From the NCBI GenBank assembly GCA_965263045.1, contig CBDHGK010000041.1:2356001-2420000 (forward strand): a DNA stretch of 64,000 nucleotides, in the 5' to 3' direction. The notes beneath the pieces are model-generated. The model was not told the origin of the DNA and searched no databases. It saw only the letters and a list, made by a program, of their open reading frames with translations. Both the position numbers and the translations under genes were made by a program. Within the stretch, counting starts at the first letter, position 1. Every line of letters begins with the position of its first letter. This DNA is from G963664115 sp965263045 (lineage in GTDB: Bacteria; Acidobacteriota; Terriglobia; 20CM-2-55-15). Shown here in pieces: positions 17,577 through 26,339 of this stretch.

Positions 17577-18307
17577 TGCGCAGTGCGGTCAAGCTCCCGG
17601 GGGCGCACCGCAATCACGCCGCTCATTCGATTCGCCCTCAGGAATTCAGTCAGTTCCTGGTCCACAACCTGTCCTTGGCTCAGAGAGGCGTGGCGTATTC
17701 GAACCGTTTCGTCGCGGATGAGGAGCCCGCAATGAAACACGTCTCGGTCACGCCGCGTCGACGCGAAGAAGACAAGATCTCCGGTCTGAATGTCGTGTTG
17801 TCGTCTCATGAACGCTTTCTTGGGAATCGAACGGACCCGGACAGTTCTCGCAGGCATTCCAGTGAGAGCACGGAGACATCGACGGCGCTCGACGACACCC
17901 GGGCCCTGGGTCCGGTCGCGGACAATCCCGGTACGTGTGTTATTCCGAATCCATGTCGTCATGTAGTGATTCCGCTTCTTCCAGTCGACGATACCATCGG
18001 AGTATCGAATGTTGCGAAGGTTGTCGATGAACTCGTCGGGTGTCGAGGCACGCGCGAGCGCTACCACGGTCTCCAGATAGGTGACACAATCGAAGCCATC
18101 AAACGATGCGGTAAACACTTCCCTCTCATCCACAGCGCCGATGAGCGAATTCTTGTAGTAGGGGCAATTCAGAAACTGTTCGCTGAAGATTGCGATACGG
18201 GCACCCATTGCCGACACCGACCGCACCCGATCCAGTGTCTGCCGGACAATCGTTCGCGTCAGGCCCTTGGGAATTTCTGACATCCGCAACAATTTTATCA
18301 GAGTCAT
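17573..18307 (-). CDS. DUF1460 (NlpC/P60-like amidase) protein
   Basis: About 244 residues from the ATG at 18307, or 236 from 18283. The catalytic Cys is in FDGFDCVTYLETVVAL and the His in VFHCGLLI, as in the DUF1460 papain-like fold, whose characterised members cleave L-Ala-D-Glu type bonds or amide bonds in peptidoglycan fragments. No signal peptide. First gene of the four-gene coupled operon. The open frame continues further upstream only through the tandem repeats at 18341-18400, not convincingly coding. Confidence 0.8.
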   Translation of the reverse strand: MTLIKLLRMSEIPKGLTRTIVRQTLDRVRSVSAMGARIAIFSEQFLNCPYYKNSLIGAVDEREVFTASFDGFDCVTYLETVVALARASTPDEFIDNLRNIRYSDGIVDWKKRNHYMTTWIRNNTRTGIVRDRTQGPGVVERRRCLRALTGMPARTVRVRSIPKKAFMRRQHDIQTGDLVFFASTRRDRDVFHCGLLIRDETVRIRHASLSQGQVVDQELTEFLRANRMSGVIAVRPRELDRTAQ

Positions 18308-18882
18308 TGAGGGAGAGTTCCGGGGCAGGTGCACTCGGCGACACTTGTTGGAGCCGCGCACTTCATGCCGACTCTTGTTGGAGCCGCGCACTTCATGCCG
18401 ACTCTCGCTGGAGCTGAATCGCCTGCAGCAGACCGGCGATGGCCCGTGTCCCGATTTCTGACGGGGCGTCAAAGCCATGCCCCACACTACATCGGTGACC
18501 TGTATCAGAGACACCACGCTGCCGGCGGGTGGACGTGGGAAGGGTTTGCTTTCAATCCTTAAAGCATTGGGGTTGAAGGCGGAGCCTTCCGAGGAATCCA
18601 CGACGCGGCGCTTGAAAACACAAGTGCGTTGAAACCCATGAAGGACTGACAAATCCGAATCGAACCCTGTGGCCATTGCTTCCAACATACGGGTCGCAGG
18701 GACCGGGACAGGCGGCAATCGAGCTTAATCAGACTTTGATTGCTTATGAATCACGCCTTTTGTAAACTTCCCCCTGATTCAACCGATTCGCCGCCGCCGG
18801 CGTCCGCAGACTTTGACGCATCGAATCGTCCACACCGTCGGAGACAGCATTCTGTCGGAAGTAGCGCACTAAGGAGTCACCC
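18308..18882. other. Intergenic region upstream of DUF1460 and the membrane gene
   Basis: A 575-bp divergent region. It holds the 30-bp tandem repeat listed separately. No other gene is convincing; the long minus-strand frame across it has no family resemblance and exists largely because stops are rare at this GC content. A ribosome site AAGGAG lies before the gene at 18883. Confidence 0.5.
18341..18400. repeat. 30-bp direct tandem repeat, two units plus a decayed third
   Basis: Units 18341-18370 and 18371-18400 differ at one base (start ACACTTGTTGG or ACTCTTGTTGG, then GAGCCGCGCACTTCATGCCG). A partial third unit follows (ACTCTCGCTGGAGCTGAA). There are no spacers of the CRISPR kind. Confidence 0.85.
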
Positions 18883-19830
18883 ATGAATTTGGCCCATGTT
18901 CATATTATTCTGAATCACTTCCCGACGATCGGCACCGTCATCGGTCTTGTTCTGTTCGTTATCGCTCTTGCGCACAAGAACAATGAGTTGAAACGATTTG
19001 CCCTGGATCTATTTCTGATCACGGGAATTCTGGTGATTCCAACTTATCTGAGCGGGAGTGGGGCCTCGGAGATCATTTCAGTGAACGAAGGCACGTCCGA
19101 GGCCCTGATCCAGGCCCACCAGGACGACGCCCTGTTCGCCTTCCTGTTTGCTGGACTAACAGCCGCATTTGCCTGGCTGGGACTGTGGGAATTTCGGCGC
19201 TTCGGGGCTGAGAAGACATGGAACTCCGCGGTCGTTCTGCTTCTCGGGATTGTGACCGTAGGTCTGATGATCAACACCGGAATGGCCGGAGGTGAAATCT
19301 CACACCCGGAAATCCGACCCATAGATGAAGCAACCGGCTTGCCCGTGGAACCCGCACTGGCGGAGGGGTCCGTCACCGGTGCGATCGAAAATTTCATCAT
19401 CATCCGTCCATGGGTCTGGCCGGCAGCCGAAATTCTTCACTTTATCGGAATGGCGCTGCTGTTCGGGGTCGTACTCCTCATCAATCTACGGATGCTTGGG
19501 GTCGTGCGGGGGATCTCGTACGCGTCGCTGCACGCACTGCTGCCCTGGGGAATGGCCGCCTTCGCCCTCAACCTTGCGACCGGAATGTTGTTCTTTATCG
19601 GAGCCACAGCCCAATACACCAGCAACGTTTCTTTCTTTTTCAAGATTGCGTTGGTGCTGCTGGCTGGTATGAATATCATCTATTTCACGGTATTCGATGA
19701 CGCCTGGACCATTCGAGCGGATGATAGTCCATCGATACTGGCGAAAGTCATGGCTTTCTCGACCATAGTGCTGTGGTTTGGCGTCATCTATTTTGGCCGG
19801 ATGATGCCCTACATCGGCAATTCGTTCTAA
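18883..19830 (+). CDS. Multi-pass membrane protein (DUF2231-like N-half, DUF6644-like C-half)
   Basis: 315 residues with about eight hydrophobic helices. The N-terminal half starts HVHIILNHFPTIGTVIGL, the His-rich opening of DUF2231-like membrane proteins, which may hold heme. The second half begins near residue 170 (WVWPAAEILHFIGMALLFG), resembling small membrane proteins often joined to respiratory or copper functions. Inner-membrane location is clear; a redox role is inference from the conserved His. Confidence 0.72.
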   Translation: MNLAHVHIILNHFPTIGTVIGLVLFVIALAHKNNELKRFALDLFLITGILVIPTYLSGSGASEIISVNEGTSEALIQAHQDDALFAFLFAGLTAAFAWLGLWEFRRFGAEKTWNSAVVLLLGIVTVGLMINTGMAGGEISHPEIRPIDEATGLPVEPALAEGSVTGAIENFIIIRPWVWPAAEILHFIGMALLFGVVLLINLRMLGVVRGISYASLHALLPWGMAAFALNLATGMLFFIGATAQYTSNVSFFFKIALVLLAGMNIIYFTVFDDAWTIRADDSPSILAKVMAFSTIVLWFGVIYFGRMMPYIGNSF

Positions 19831-19853
19831 TCACTCAGGCGCTGGCGGGGCTC

Positions 19854-20375
19854 TCAACCGAACACCGCCACGATTCCCTGCACTGCTTTCTCGCAGAATC
19901 TCTGATCGCGAATCTTACCGGCATCTCCCGCATTGTTGATGAAGAGCGTCTCGACGATCAATGCGGGTGGGTGGGTTCGCGTCAGCCAGCCCAGGTTATT
20001 TCGCTTCTTTGACCCACGGTCCCGCGTCTCCAGGGATGCGGCGATCGCAGCGCTCATCCGGGTGGCCACACCGACGTTCTTCGTGGAGTAATACAGAACC
20101 TCCGTGCCCCTCGCCCGTGCACTCACCGCGCTGTTGAAGTGGATCTCGATGGCCCAGTCGAAAGGTTTTTCTGCATGGAGCACGTTCACCTCTGCAATCT
20201 TCTGGCCCAGATTCTGAAAACAGGATATGAAAACGACCGAATGCCCCGCTGCCTTCAAGGCGTCCCGGAGCTCCCATGCGAGTTTGTAAGCCTCGAGGTG
20301 TTCCTTCAGGGCAAGCTTCTCATTGATCGCTCCGGGGTCGTTCTTACCGTGGCCGGCCGAAACACAGAATCTCAT
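19854..20375 (-). CDS. N-acetylmuramoyl-L-alanine amidase (Amidase_3), cytoplasmic or phage-lysin-like
   Basis: 173 residues starting MRFCVSAGHGKNDPGA, with the zinc-site His, then IEIHFNSA (second His) and PALIVETLFINNAGD (catalytic Glu), the Amidase_3 signature set. No signal peptide, unlike cell-division AmiA/B/C, which fits a prophage-type endolysin or muropeptide amidase. No other phage genes are adjacent. Confidence 0.85.
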   Translation of the reverse strand: MRFCVSAGHGKNDPGAINEKLALKEHLEAYKLAWELRDALKAAGHSVVFISCFQNLGQKIAEVNVLHAEKPFDWAIEIHFNSAVSARARGTEVLYYSTKNVGVATRMSAAIAASLETRDRGSKKRNNLGWLTRTHPPALIVETLFINNAGDAGKIRDQRFCEKAVQGIVAVFG

Positions 20376-20620
20376 GGCTACTCCTTGTACGCTGTCTACG
20401 ATTCAAGTTCTTCGGGTCTTCGAAACCAGGATATCTCTACCCCGCGCCCACTCGGCACCCGAAACCGGGAGCGCATAGGATCCGGGTCGCTCGATTCGTC
20501 ATCCGGCCCGGTTACACCCATTATCCTTACTGCTATCAAACGTCGACTGCTCTCATCAATTAAAGGTGCGAAGCATTGAGGATTCGCCCCGCATACGGCG
20601 CGATCTTTCCGGTCGGGCCT

Positions 20621-22482
20621 CTAGTCCCAAAACAAGCGCATAACCAGTGGACAAACGGCCGGTTCACGGCCGTAAAATTGGAGGCATAAGCTCCCGTTCC
20701 CAGATCGCTTTTTCCAGGTATGCGGTTCGTGTTGTATCTGTTTCAGTTGCCGCCTCGCCGTGTCTGTTTGAAGGGTTGAAAGAAACCGAGACCTCGACCG
20801 CCCGGGCTCAGATCCATGATCGGGTCAGCATCGCAGAGGTTGACGCAACACATCCACGGCACGAAACAAGACTGGCAACCACGGGTTCCAGGCCATCAGC
20901 CGGAAGACGATGCGCCGACCAGTACGCACGAGCTGGCAAGGCACGAGCATGAAGGCGTTCAGGAACGTTTTGAACTCCATGCGTAGCACGGTCTGCTTCT
21001 CGGCCTGATACTTCTGGCCCCAACGTCCGGTTTCGGGCAGCAATAACGCAAACCACGCCTTCAGTGTCCAGGCCAGTGAGGCCATCACCATGTAGGCCCA
21101 GTTGCTGGTCTGATCCCCGACCGGCATCCCCAAGGCGTGTACGCCGTTCTTGAGCTGCTCAATAAGATTCTCTTGATTGCACCGTTGATTCGCACGCATC
21201 ACGATCTGGTCCGCAGGATCCGCACGGTTGGTAATGTAGAAGAAGTACCGGATGTCGTCGAACAACACCTGCTCCCCTTTGGCCACCGACAGATTCTTTC
21301 GCACCACAACGACGCGGTAGTCCCGATCGCAGGCTCCGGGCCGATACGCAAACTCGGCCACATCCTCGCCCCGCAAGCGGATATTCTCAAAGTCACGCTC
21401 CCGAACGATCCGTTCCTTGACCTTGTCGGGACGCTGGCGGGGTTGGCTGGCTACCTCGTACTTGGCGGGACGTTCCAGGCGCGCCCAGCAGTCCGGCTCC
21501 AATTGGTCGGCCCGGGCCACCAGGTTTTTCATCGCGTCGATGCCGAAGATGAAGCCCACGCCCTGGTCGTCCCATCCATCCAAATACCGGGTCTGGCTGA
21601 AGTCGGTGTCCCCGCGCAGCAGGATCTGATCGAACCCCGCACGCTGGCACAACGCGATTGCCTGATCGAACCGTTTGGCCGCTCCCTCATGCGAGGGCCG
21701 GTTGCCGCTCCGGTTCACCAGGTATAACGGTTCGGCCGTGTTCGCCAGCGAAATCAACAGTGGGTGATAACCCCATGTCCCGTCGTAGGCCACGTCCATC
21801 CCGTCTTTGCATTCTCCGGTGGTTGGGGCCAATGTCCCGTCCGCCTCCAGAACCGCTTCCTCGAAAAACGCATCGGGCTGCTGGCGCCAGACTTTCAGCC
21901 GCACTTTATTGAACGTGTCCATCAGCGACTCCACGTCGTCTTCCTCAAATCGCCGGCAGAAGTCTCCCGCCGTGGTCGGATCCGGAATCCGCTGTGCTCC
22001 CAACGCGTCCAGATACACTTCGTCATTGCGCCGCAGTTCGATATCTTCCATACACGTGCCCCCACTCAACGCGTTGTAGGCGATGTTCAACACGTGATCC
22101 GATTCCTGGTAGGGCAGATGCCGCTTCAGCACATGCACGTCCTTGTCGATGGCTTCGATCAGTCCGGTCCGCCGCGCCACCTGATGCATCATTCCGATGC
22201 CGCCCACCGACAGACCCCTCATCCGGTCTCCCATCTCGTACCGGATGTTGCGCGCCGACAGCATCGGCTTCGCCTGATCTTTCCAATTCCGATCCCCAAG
22301 CCGACGCTCAATTCGCCGCTTGCGGTTCCTCATGTTCTTGCGCGTATAATCGTTCATCTGAAATGCCTCCTTCTCCAAAGAATCTGTCCAAGGTTTTTTT
22401 CGCACGGAGAGGGGGCATTTCGGGTACTTCGGCGGTTATTCCACTTTCAATTCCTCATCAATCACGCTTGTTCAGGGGCTAG
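20621..22482 (-). mobile_element. IS1380-like element 1 with flanking CTAG
   Basis: Terminal repeats CCCAAAACAAGCG (from 20626) and its imperfect inverted partner (CCCCTGAACAAGCG read inward from 22478) enclose one transposase gene. CTAG flanks both ends (20621-20624 and 22479-22482), consistent with a 4-bp target duplication. The right CTAG is also the left flank of the MITE at 22483. Confidence 0.8.
20825..22357 (-). CDS. IS1380 family transposase 1
   Basis: 510 residues from the ATG at 22357, preceded by GAGGCATTTCAG. Typical features: TTAGDFCRRFEEDDVESL near residue 125, VLEADGTLAPT (Asp) near 165, LLRGDTDFSQ (second Asp) near 245, and NQENLIEQLKNGVHALGMP (Glu) near 405, the Transposase_1380 (DDE) layout. 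It is only distantly similar to the second IS1380-like gene at 44367. Confidence 0.93.
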   Translation of the reverse strand: MNDYTRKNMRNRKRRIERRLGDRNWKDQAKPMLSARNIRYEMGDRMRGLSVGGIGMMHQVARRTGLIEAIDKDVHVLKRHLPYQESDHVLNIAYNALSGGTCMEDIELRRNDEVYLDALGAQRIPDPTTAGDFCRRFEEDDVESLMDTFNKVRLKVWRQQPDAFFEEAVLEADGTLAPTTGECKDGMDVAYDGTWGYHPLLISLANTAEPLYLVNRSGNRPSHEGAAKRFDQAIALCQRAGFDQILLRGDTDFSQTRYLDGWDDQGVGFIFGIDAMKNLVARADQLEPDCWARLERPAKYEVASQPRQRPDKVKERIVRERDFENIRLRGEDVAEFAYRPGACDRDYRVVVVRKNLSVAKGEQVLFDDIRYFFYITNRADPADQIVMRANQRCNQENLIEQLKNGVHALGMPVGDQTSNWAYMVMASLAWTLKAWFALLLPETGRWGQKYQAEKQTVLRMEFKTFLNAFMLVPCQLVRTGRRIVFRLMAWNPWLPVLFRAVDVLRQPLRC

Positions 22483-22774
22483 TAGCCCGTGGCAGAAGCC
22501 TCGCGGGCCGCGTTACGGCCTAACGGGGCCGGATTCCAGGAGGCAACAACGTGACGACACGACGTCGCGACGACGCTGCAATGCTCATTCATTGCGAGGA
22601 GTCGACGACACCGAAGACGGCCCCGTTTTGCCGTAACCCTTTGGCGCAGGGGGGTTCGGGCCACAGGCTTTGTCGTTCGTCGGTCACGATGAATAGACAT
22701 CGTTCCACTCCTCACTTCGCGCCTGTAACTCGAAGACCCCTGCGCGCGGCCCGCGAGACTTCTGCCACGGGCTA
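22483..22774. mobile_element. MITE copy 1 (CTAG-flanked, 292 bp)
   Basis: About 30-bp terminal inverted repeats with one mismatch (TAGCCCGTGGCAGAAG at both ends, inverted), flanked by CTAG at 22479-22482 and 22775-22778. An inner inverted pair AACGGGGCCG/CGGCCCCGTT lies inside. The ends match the IS1182-like element at 47741-49220, which probably mobilises it. It encodes no protein of its own. Confidence 0.9.
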
Positions 22775-22999
22775 CTAGACCTTAGGTTTCCCGCGTTGCG
22801 CCGCCTTCGCGAAACTGGTCCATGCGACCTGACAGGTGGATCTTCGATTTTCGGAGAAGTCGAACAACCCTTCAACTCCCGAATTCAGGAAGACCTCAAT
22901 GGTGTAGGCCCGACCGCTCAGGTCACTAAATATGATTCCGGAAAACTATCGGATGTAGAATGAGCGAAAGAACTCACTTAGGGAAAGGAGATCTCGGGC

Positions 23000-23170
23000 A
23001 TGAAGATTGCACCTCTGGTGAGCCATGGGAGTACGGCCATCGTTCTGGGGTTTCTTGTGGGCGTCTTCGGAGTCCCATATGGCGACCTCATGGCTCAGAG
23101 TGCGACAGAGAGTGGACCGGCGAATGGGATTGCGATCCCGAAGTCGGCCTGCGCCACCTTTACGCGGTAG
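23000..23170 (+). CDS. Possible small secreted peptide (56 aa) upstream of the DUF6152 cassettes
   Basis: The ATG at 23000 follows AAAGGAG (22984-22990) at a normal distance. The product has a signal-like segment (GSTAIVLGFLVGVFG, ending ..DLMAQS) and a 25-residue Ser/Ala-rich tail. Other frames beyond the stop still look gene-like (RYEDDVMFDMYSN), so this may be the 5' part of a frameshifted gene. Confidence 0.4.
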   Translation: MKIAPLVSHGSTAIVLGFLVGVFGVPYGDLMAQSATESGPANGIAIPKSACATFTR

Positions 23171-23358
23171 AGGCCCAGCGGTATGAGGACGATGTGATGT
23201 TTGACATGTATTCGAACTGACCCGATTTCGATTCGACTGCGTTGGTCGCGGCGGCAGCGCCTGAGGGGCGGCAGGGCCCCAGCAACGAAGCGAAATTCAG
23301 ATCGGGCCAATAAGCGCGGCGTCGATGTGAGCAGCAATTTTCAGATCAGGAGGCATCC

Positions 23359-23760
23359 ATGAAAGAGTGGTTCTCTATTTTTATCCTGGTTGCGGGTGTG
23401 TCAATGGTCAGCGGACCGTTACTCGCCCATCACGGCACGCGGATCTCTTACGACAGGGAGAACCCCATCAGGGTCGAGGGTACGATAACGGAATTCATGT
23501 TACGCAATCCCCATGGTTCTGTATTCGTCGACGTGAAAGGTGGGGACGGCAGCGTCGTCAACTGGGCCCTCGAAGGTGGAACGATTCGCAGTTTTATCGA
23601 GGGCGGCTTTACCCGGACAGTGCTCCCGGTCGGACAGGCGGTGACCGTCGTGCTCTATCCCTCGAGAGTGGGCGCTCCCGTTGGGGAGATCGCGTCGATC
23701 ACGCTTCCTGATGGCAGACGATTTCTGAGAGGGCCGGAGGACCCGCAACCGGAGCCGTAG
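23359..23760 (+). CDS. DUF6152 family secreted protein (cassette A, first gene)
   Basis: 133 residues with a signal peptide (KEWFSIFILVAGVSMVSGPLLA) followed at once by HHGTRISYDRENPI, then VEGTITEFMLRNPHGSVFVDV, VGQAVTVVLYPS and ITLPDGRRF, the DUF6152 pattern (N-terminal HH after cleavage, then a small beta domain). The mature N-terminal His pair could bind metal. Found mainly in Acidobacteriota and Proteobacteria; function unknown. An AGGAGG site precedes it. It is followed 52 bp later by its partner gene. Confidence 0.85.
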   Translation: MKEWFSIFILVAGVSMVSGPLLAHHGTRISYDRENPIRVEGTITEFMLRNPHGSVFVDVKGGDGSVVNWALEGGTIRSFIEGGFTRTVLPVGQAVTVVLYPSRVGAPVGEIASITLPDGRRFLRGPEDPQPEP

Positions 23761-23812
23761 ATTAGCCTACAGCGTAAAACGCCGTATCGACGTAACAAAG
23801 GGGAGATCAAGA

Positions 23813-24688
23813 ATGCCAAATCGTTTCATGAGGGCGATCCCGTTGGGGGTATCGGTGCTTTTTTTCTCGATGGCGGCGCCGGCCGAGACCATCCGGCCAG
23901 CGGGCCAGGAAGGAGCTTCGACAGGTCAGTTCGATCCACGTGATCTCTCGGGAGTCTGGTACCGCGAAGGCGGCAATCGCAGCATCAATGAAGCCGTCCC
24001 TCCATTGACACCGGAGGCAGAGGCTGTCCTGAACACCCGCATTCCCGCTCGCGGCCGCAATGCGGGCGAGCCACTGAACGGGGAACACTATTCCCGGGTG
24101 AGAGCCGTCGTGCCAGCACTCTCCAACGACCCTATGATGGAGTGCAATCCGCAGGGTTTTCCACGGCTCCTGCTCGACCCGGAACCGGTCGAGTTTCTGC
24201 ACGTCGGGGCCGGGAGAGTCCTCCAGTTCTTCCAGTGGGAACGGCAAATACGCGAAATCTGGACCGACGGACGGGAACTGCCCACGGGCGAGACGCTGTT
24301 CAACCTTGGAGCGGCCTGGTACGGGTATTCGGTCGGCGACTGGGAAGGCAATACGCTGGTCGTCAATACCGTCGGCTTTGATGACCGGGCATGGGTCGAC
24401 ATGTTCGGCTTGCCCTACAGTTTCGATGCGCGGATAGAGGAGCGGTACCGCCGGGTCGGCATCGACACTATTGAGCTTGAGCTGACGCTGTTTGACCCGG
24501 CGATGTACACCGAGCCATGGGTGTCGGACACGAAAGTCTTCCGGCGGGAGCCGCGCGAGAACTACACCTTCCTGGGGTGGTACGGCTTCTCCGGAGGAGT
24601 CATGGAAGGAATCTGCGCGCCGCTCGATGAAGTCGATGAATTCAACAGTCGGGTCCGTAATCCCGCCGGCGTGGGAACCACCAATTAG
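23813..24688 (+). CDS. Secreted ~290-aa partner protein of DUF6152 (cassette A, second gene)
   Basis: 291 residues; signal peptide (GVSVLFFSMAAPA), then DLSGVWYREG, ECNPQGFPRLL, EIWTDGRELP, WYGYSVGDWEGNTLVV and MEGICAPLDEVDEFN. These blocks recur in the paralogue at 25478 and in the second half of the fused protein at 30305. The family is common in Acidobacteriota as a hypothetical protein. It lies behind a DUF6152 gene in both cassettes. A lipid- or ligand-binding role is possible but not shown. Confidence 0.8.
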   Translation: MPNRFMRAIPLGVSVLFFSMAAPAETIRPAGQEGASTGQFDPRDLSGVWYREGGNRSINEAVPPLTPEAEAVLNTRIPARGRNAGEPLNGEHYSRVRAVVPALSNDPMMECNPQGFPRLLLDPEPVEFLHVGAGRVLQFFQWERQIREIWTDGRELPTGETLFNLGAAWYGYSVGDWEGNTLVVNTVGFDDRAWVDMFGLPYSFDARIEERYRRVGIDTIELELTLFDPAMYTEPWVSDTKVFRREPRENYTFLGWYGFSGGVMEGICAPLDEVDEFNSRVRNPAGVGTTN

Positions 24689-24790
24689 CAACAGTTTCGG
24701 TGATATGAAGGGGACAAAGGCGTTTCAGAATTCGGCGCTATGAGGCACATTGCTCATCGCAGGTCTCAGAACAGGAGGACACAATTGAAC

Positions 24791-25456
24791 ATGAAGACAC
24801 TGGTCCCGGCGGCGTTGACGGTGGGTCTCCTCATGGGTTCCATCCCGATGGCGGCACACCACGGAACCAATATTTCCTACGACAGAGAAAAGGAGTTCAC
24901 CGTGACGGCAACCGTGACCGAATTCCGATTTACGTCACCTCATCCGCAGCTTTACCTGGATATCGTGGGCGAGGACGGGGCCCTAACAGCCCGTGGCAGA
25001 AGTCTCGAGGGCCGCGTTACGGCCAAACGGGGCCGGATTCTAGGAGGCGACGACGTTGCAATGCTCATTCACTGCGAGGAGTCGACGACAACGAACACGG
25101 CCCCGTTTCGCCGTAACCCTTTGGGCGCAGGGGGGTTCGGGCCCCAGGCTTTGTCGTTCGTCGGTCACGATGAAAAGACATCGTTCCGCTCCTCACTTCG
25201 CGCCTGCAACCTGAAGACCCCAGCGCGCGGCCCTCGAGACTTCTGCCACGGGCTGCTAACCCATTGGTCTGCAGAAATCGCCGCTAATTTTCCCGCCCTG
25301 ATCCTGCGTGGCTGGACCCGGGCACGTTCGACCGAAGCGCTGATACCGGGGACGCGGATTACCGTAACCCTGGCCCCTTCCAGGGCCGGTACGCCCAGTG
25401 CGCTTGTGCGCCGGATCGTCGGCGGGGACGGGGAAGAGATACTGGGAGCCAACTAA
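24791..25456 (+). CDS. DUF6152 family protein (cassette B) carrying an in-frame MITE
   Basis: 221 residues from the ATG at 24791 (a TTG at 24785 is better spaced from AGGAGG). Signal peptide, then AHHGTNISYDREKEF and VTATVTEFRFTSPHPQLYLDI. After GEDGA the sequence enters a MITE (24987-25255). Element plus 4-bp duplication is 273 bp, exactly 91 codons, with no stop in this frame, so the host frame resumes at LTHWSAEIAANFPALI..PGTRITVTLAPSRAGTPS, which aligns with the end of cassette A. The protein may still be made with an Arg-rich 91-residue insert in the middle of the domain, but is probably misfolded. Confidence 0.82.
   Translation: MKTLVPAALTVGLLMGSIPMAAHHGTNISYDREKEFTVTATVTEFRFTSPHPQLYLDIVGEDGALTARGRSLEGRVTAKRGRILGGDDVAMLIHCEESTTTNTAPFRRNPLGAGGFGPQALSFVGHDEKTSFRSSLRACNLKTPARGPRDFCHGLLTHWSAEIAANFPALILRGWTRARSTEALIPGTRITVTLAPSRAGTPSALVRRIVGGDGEEILGAN
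24987..25255. mobile_element. MITE copy 2 (269 bp) inside the DUF6152 gene
   Basis: Terminal inverted repeats CAGCCCGTGGCAGAAG with flanking CTAA at 24983-24986 and 25256-25259. The interior matches copy 1 closely (AACGGGGCCGGATTCTAGGA and the facing CGGCCCCGTT). The ends match the IS1182-like element at 47741 base for base over 16 bases on the left. Confidence 0.92.
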
Positions 25457-25477
25457 GTTACGTCAAGGGGTTTCAAA

Positions 25478-26293
25478 ATGAGATGTCGCTCCGCGAGTTT
25501 GATTCTTTCTCTGGTTGCTATAATCCTGCTGCCAACCCCCACATGGGCTCAACGCGGGAGAGTCTATGACCCGCCGTCGACGGCGCCATTTGATCCACAG
25601 GAATTGTCGGGCGTGTGGTGGAAGAGAGAAGGGAGCCGCGAATTCGGCTCCGAGCCCGGCCAGCAGCCACCACCGTTTACACCAGATGGACAGGCGAGGT
25701 TCGACGCCAACCTGCCCGGGTACGGGCCGAGGGCAGTGCCGCCGGCGATTGGAAACGATCCTTTTGGCGCGTGCAATCCCGATGGTCTGGCGCGAATTCT
25801 GTTGTTTAACCGGCCGGTGGAATTTATTCAGCTGGAGGACAAGCTGATCCAGTTCTTCCAATATCACCGCGTATTGCGGGAAGCCTGGACGGACGGGCGG
25901 GAAATGCCGTCTCAGCCGGACATTCCCCGGTGGTATGGGTATTCGGTCGGCCATTGGGAAGACGATACCTTTGTCGTCGACTCTTATGGTTTCGACGACC
26001 GGCAGTGGCTCGACAATCTCGGCTACCCGATCAGCGATGAACTGCGATTGCAGGAGCGATACCGCCGGACTGCCTTCGACCGGATGGAGATGACGATCAT
26101 CGTCAACGACCCGAAGACCTACACTGCGCCCTGGGTGTCGCAGACCAAAACGTGGCACCTGCTGACCGACACTGCAGAGTATTCGGCGCCTGGATGGAAC
26201 GGACTCATGGAGGAACTCTGCGTGCCCCTCGACGAGGTCGATCAGTTCAATCGGAGGGTACGGGATCCTGCCGGGGGCGTGACCGGGCCCTAG
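25478..26293 (+). CDS. Secreted partner protein of DUF6152 (cassette B, second gene)
   Basis: 271 residues, paralogue of the gene at 23813. Signal peptide (LILSLVAIILLPTPTWA), then ELSGVWWKREG, ACNPDGLARIL, EAWTDGREMP, WYGYSVGHWEDDTFVVDSYGFDD and MEELCVPLDEVDQFNRRVRDPAG. It follows its DUF6152 gene by 21 bp. The tandem pairs A and B look like a duplicated two-gene unit; the partner has stayed intact while the DUF6152 gene of pair B took the MITE. Confidence 0.8.
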   Translation: MRCRSASLILSLVAIILLPTPTWAQRGRVYDPPSTAPFDPQELSGVWWKREGSREFGSEPGQQPPPFTPDGQARFDANLPGYGPRAVPPAIGNDPFGACNPDGLARILLFNRPVEFIQLEDKLIQFFQYHRVLREAWTDGREMPSQPDIPRWYGYSVGHWEDDTFVVDSYGFDDRQWLDNLGYPISDELRLQERYRRTAFDRMEMTIIVNDPKTYTAPWVSQTKTWHLLTDTAEYSAPGWNGLMEELCVPLDEVDQFNRRVRDPAGGVTGP

Positions 26294-26339
26294 CAGCCCG
26301 ACCGCATCCGCGATCGGTTTTTTTATCGCAAGCGCATGA

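Noticed and set aside
18341..18420. Tandem 30-bp units as a CRISPR array
   Set aside because: Units are directly adjacent with no spacers, only two to three copies, and no cas genes.
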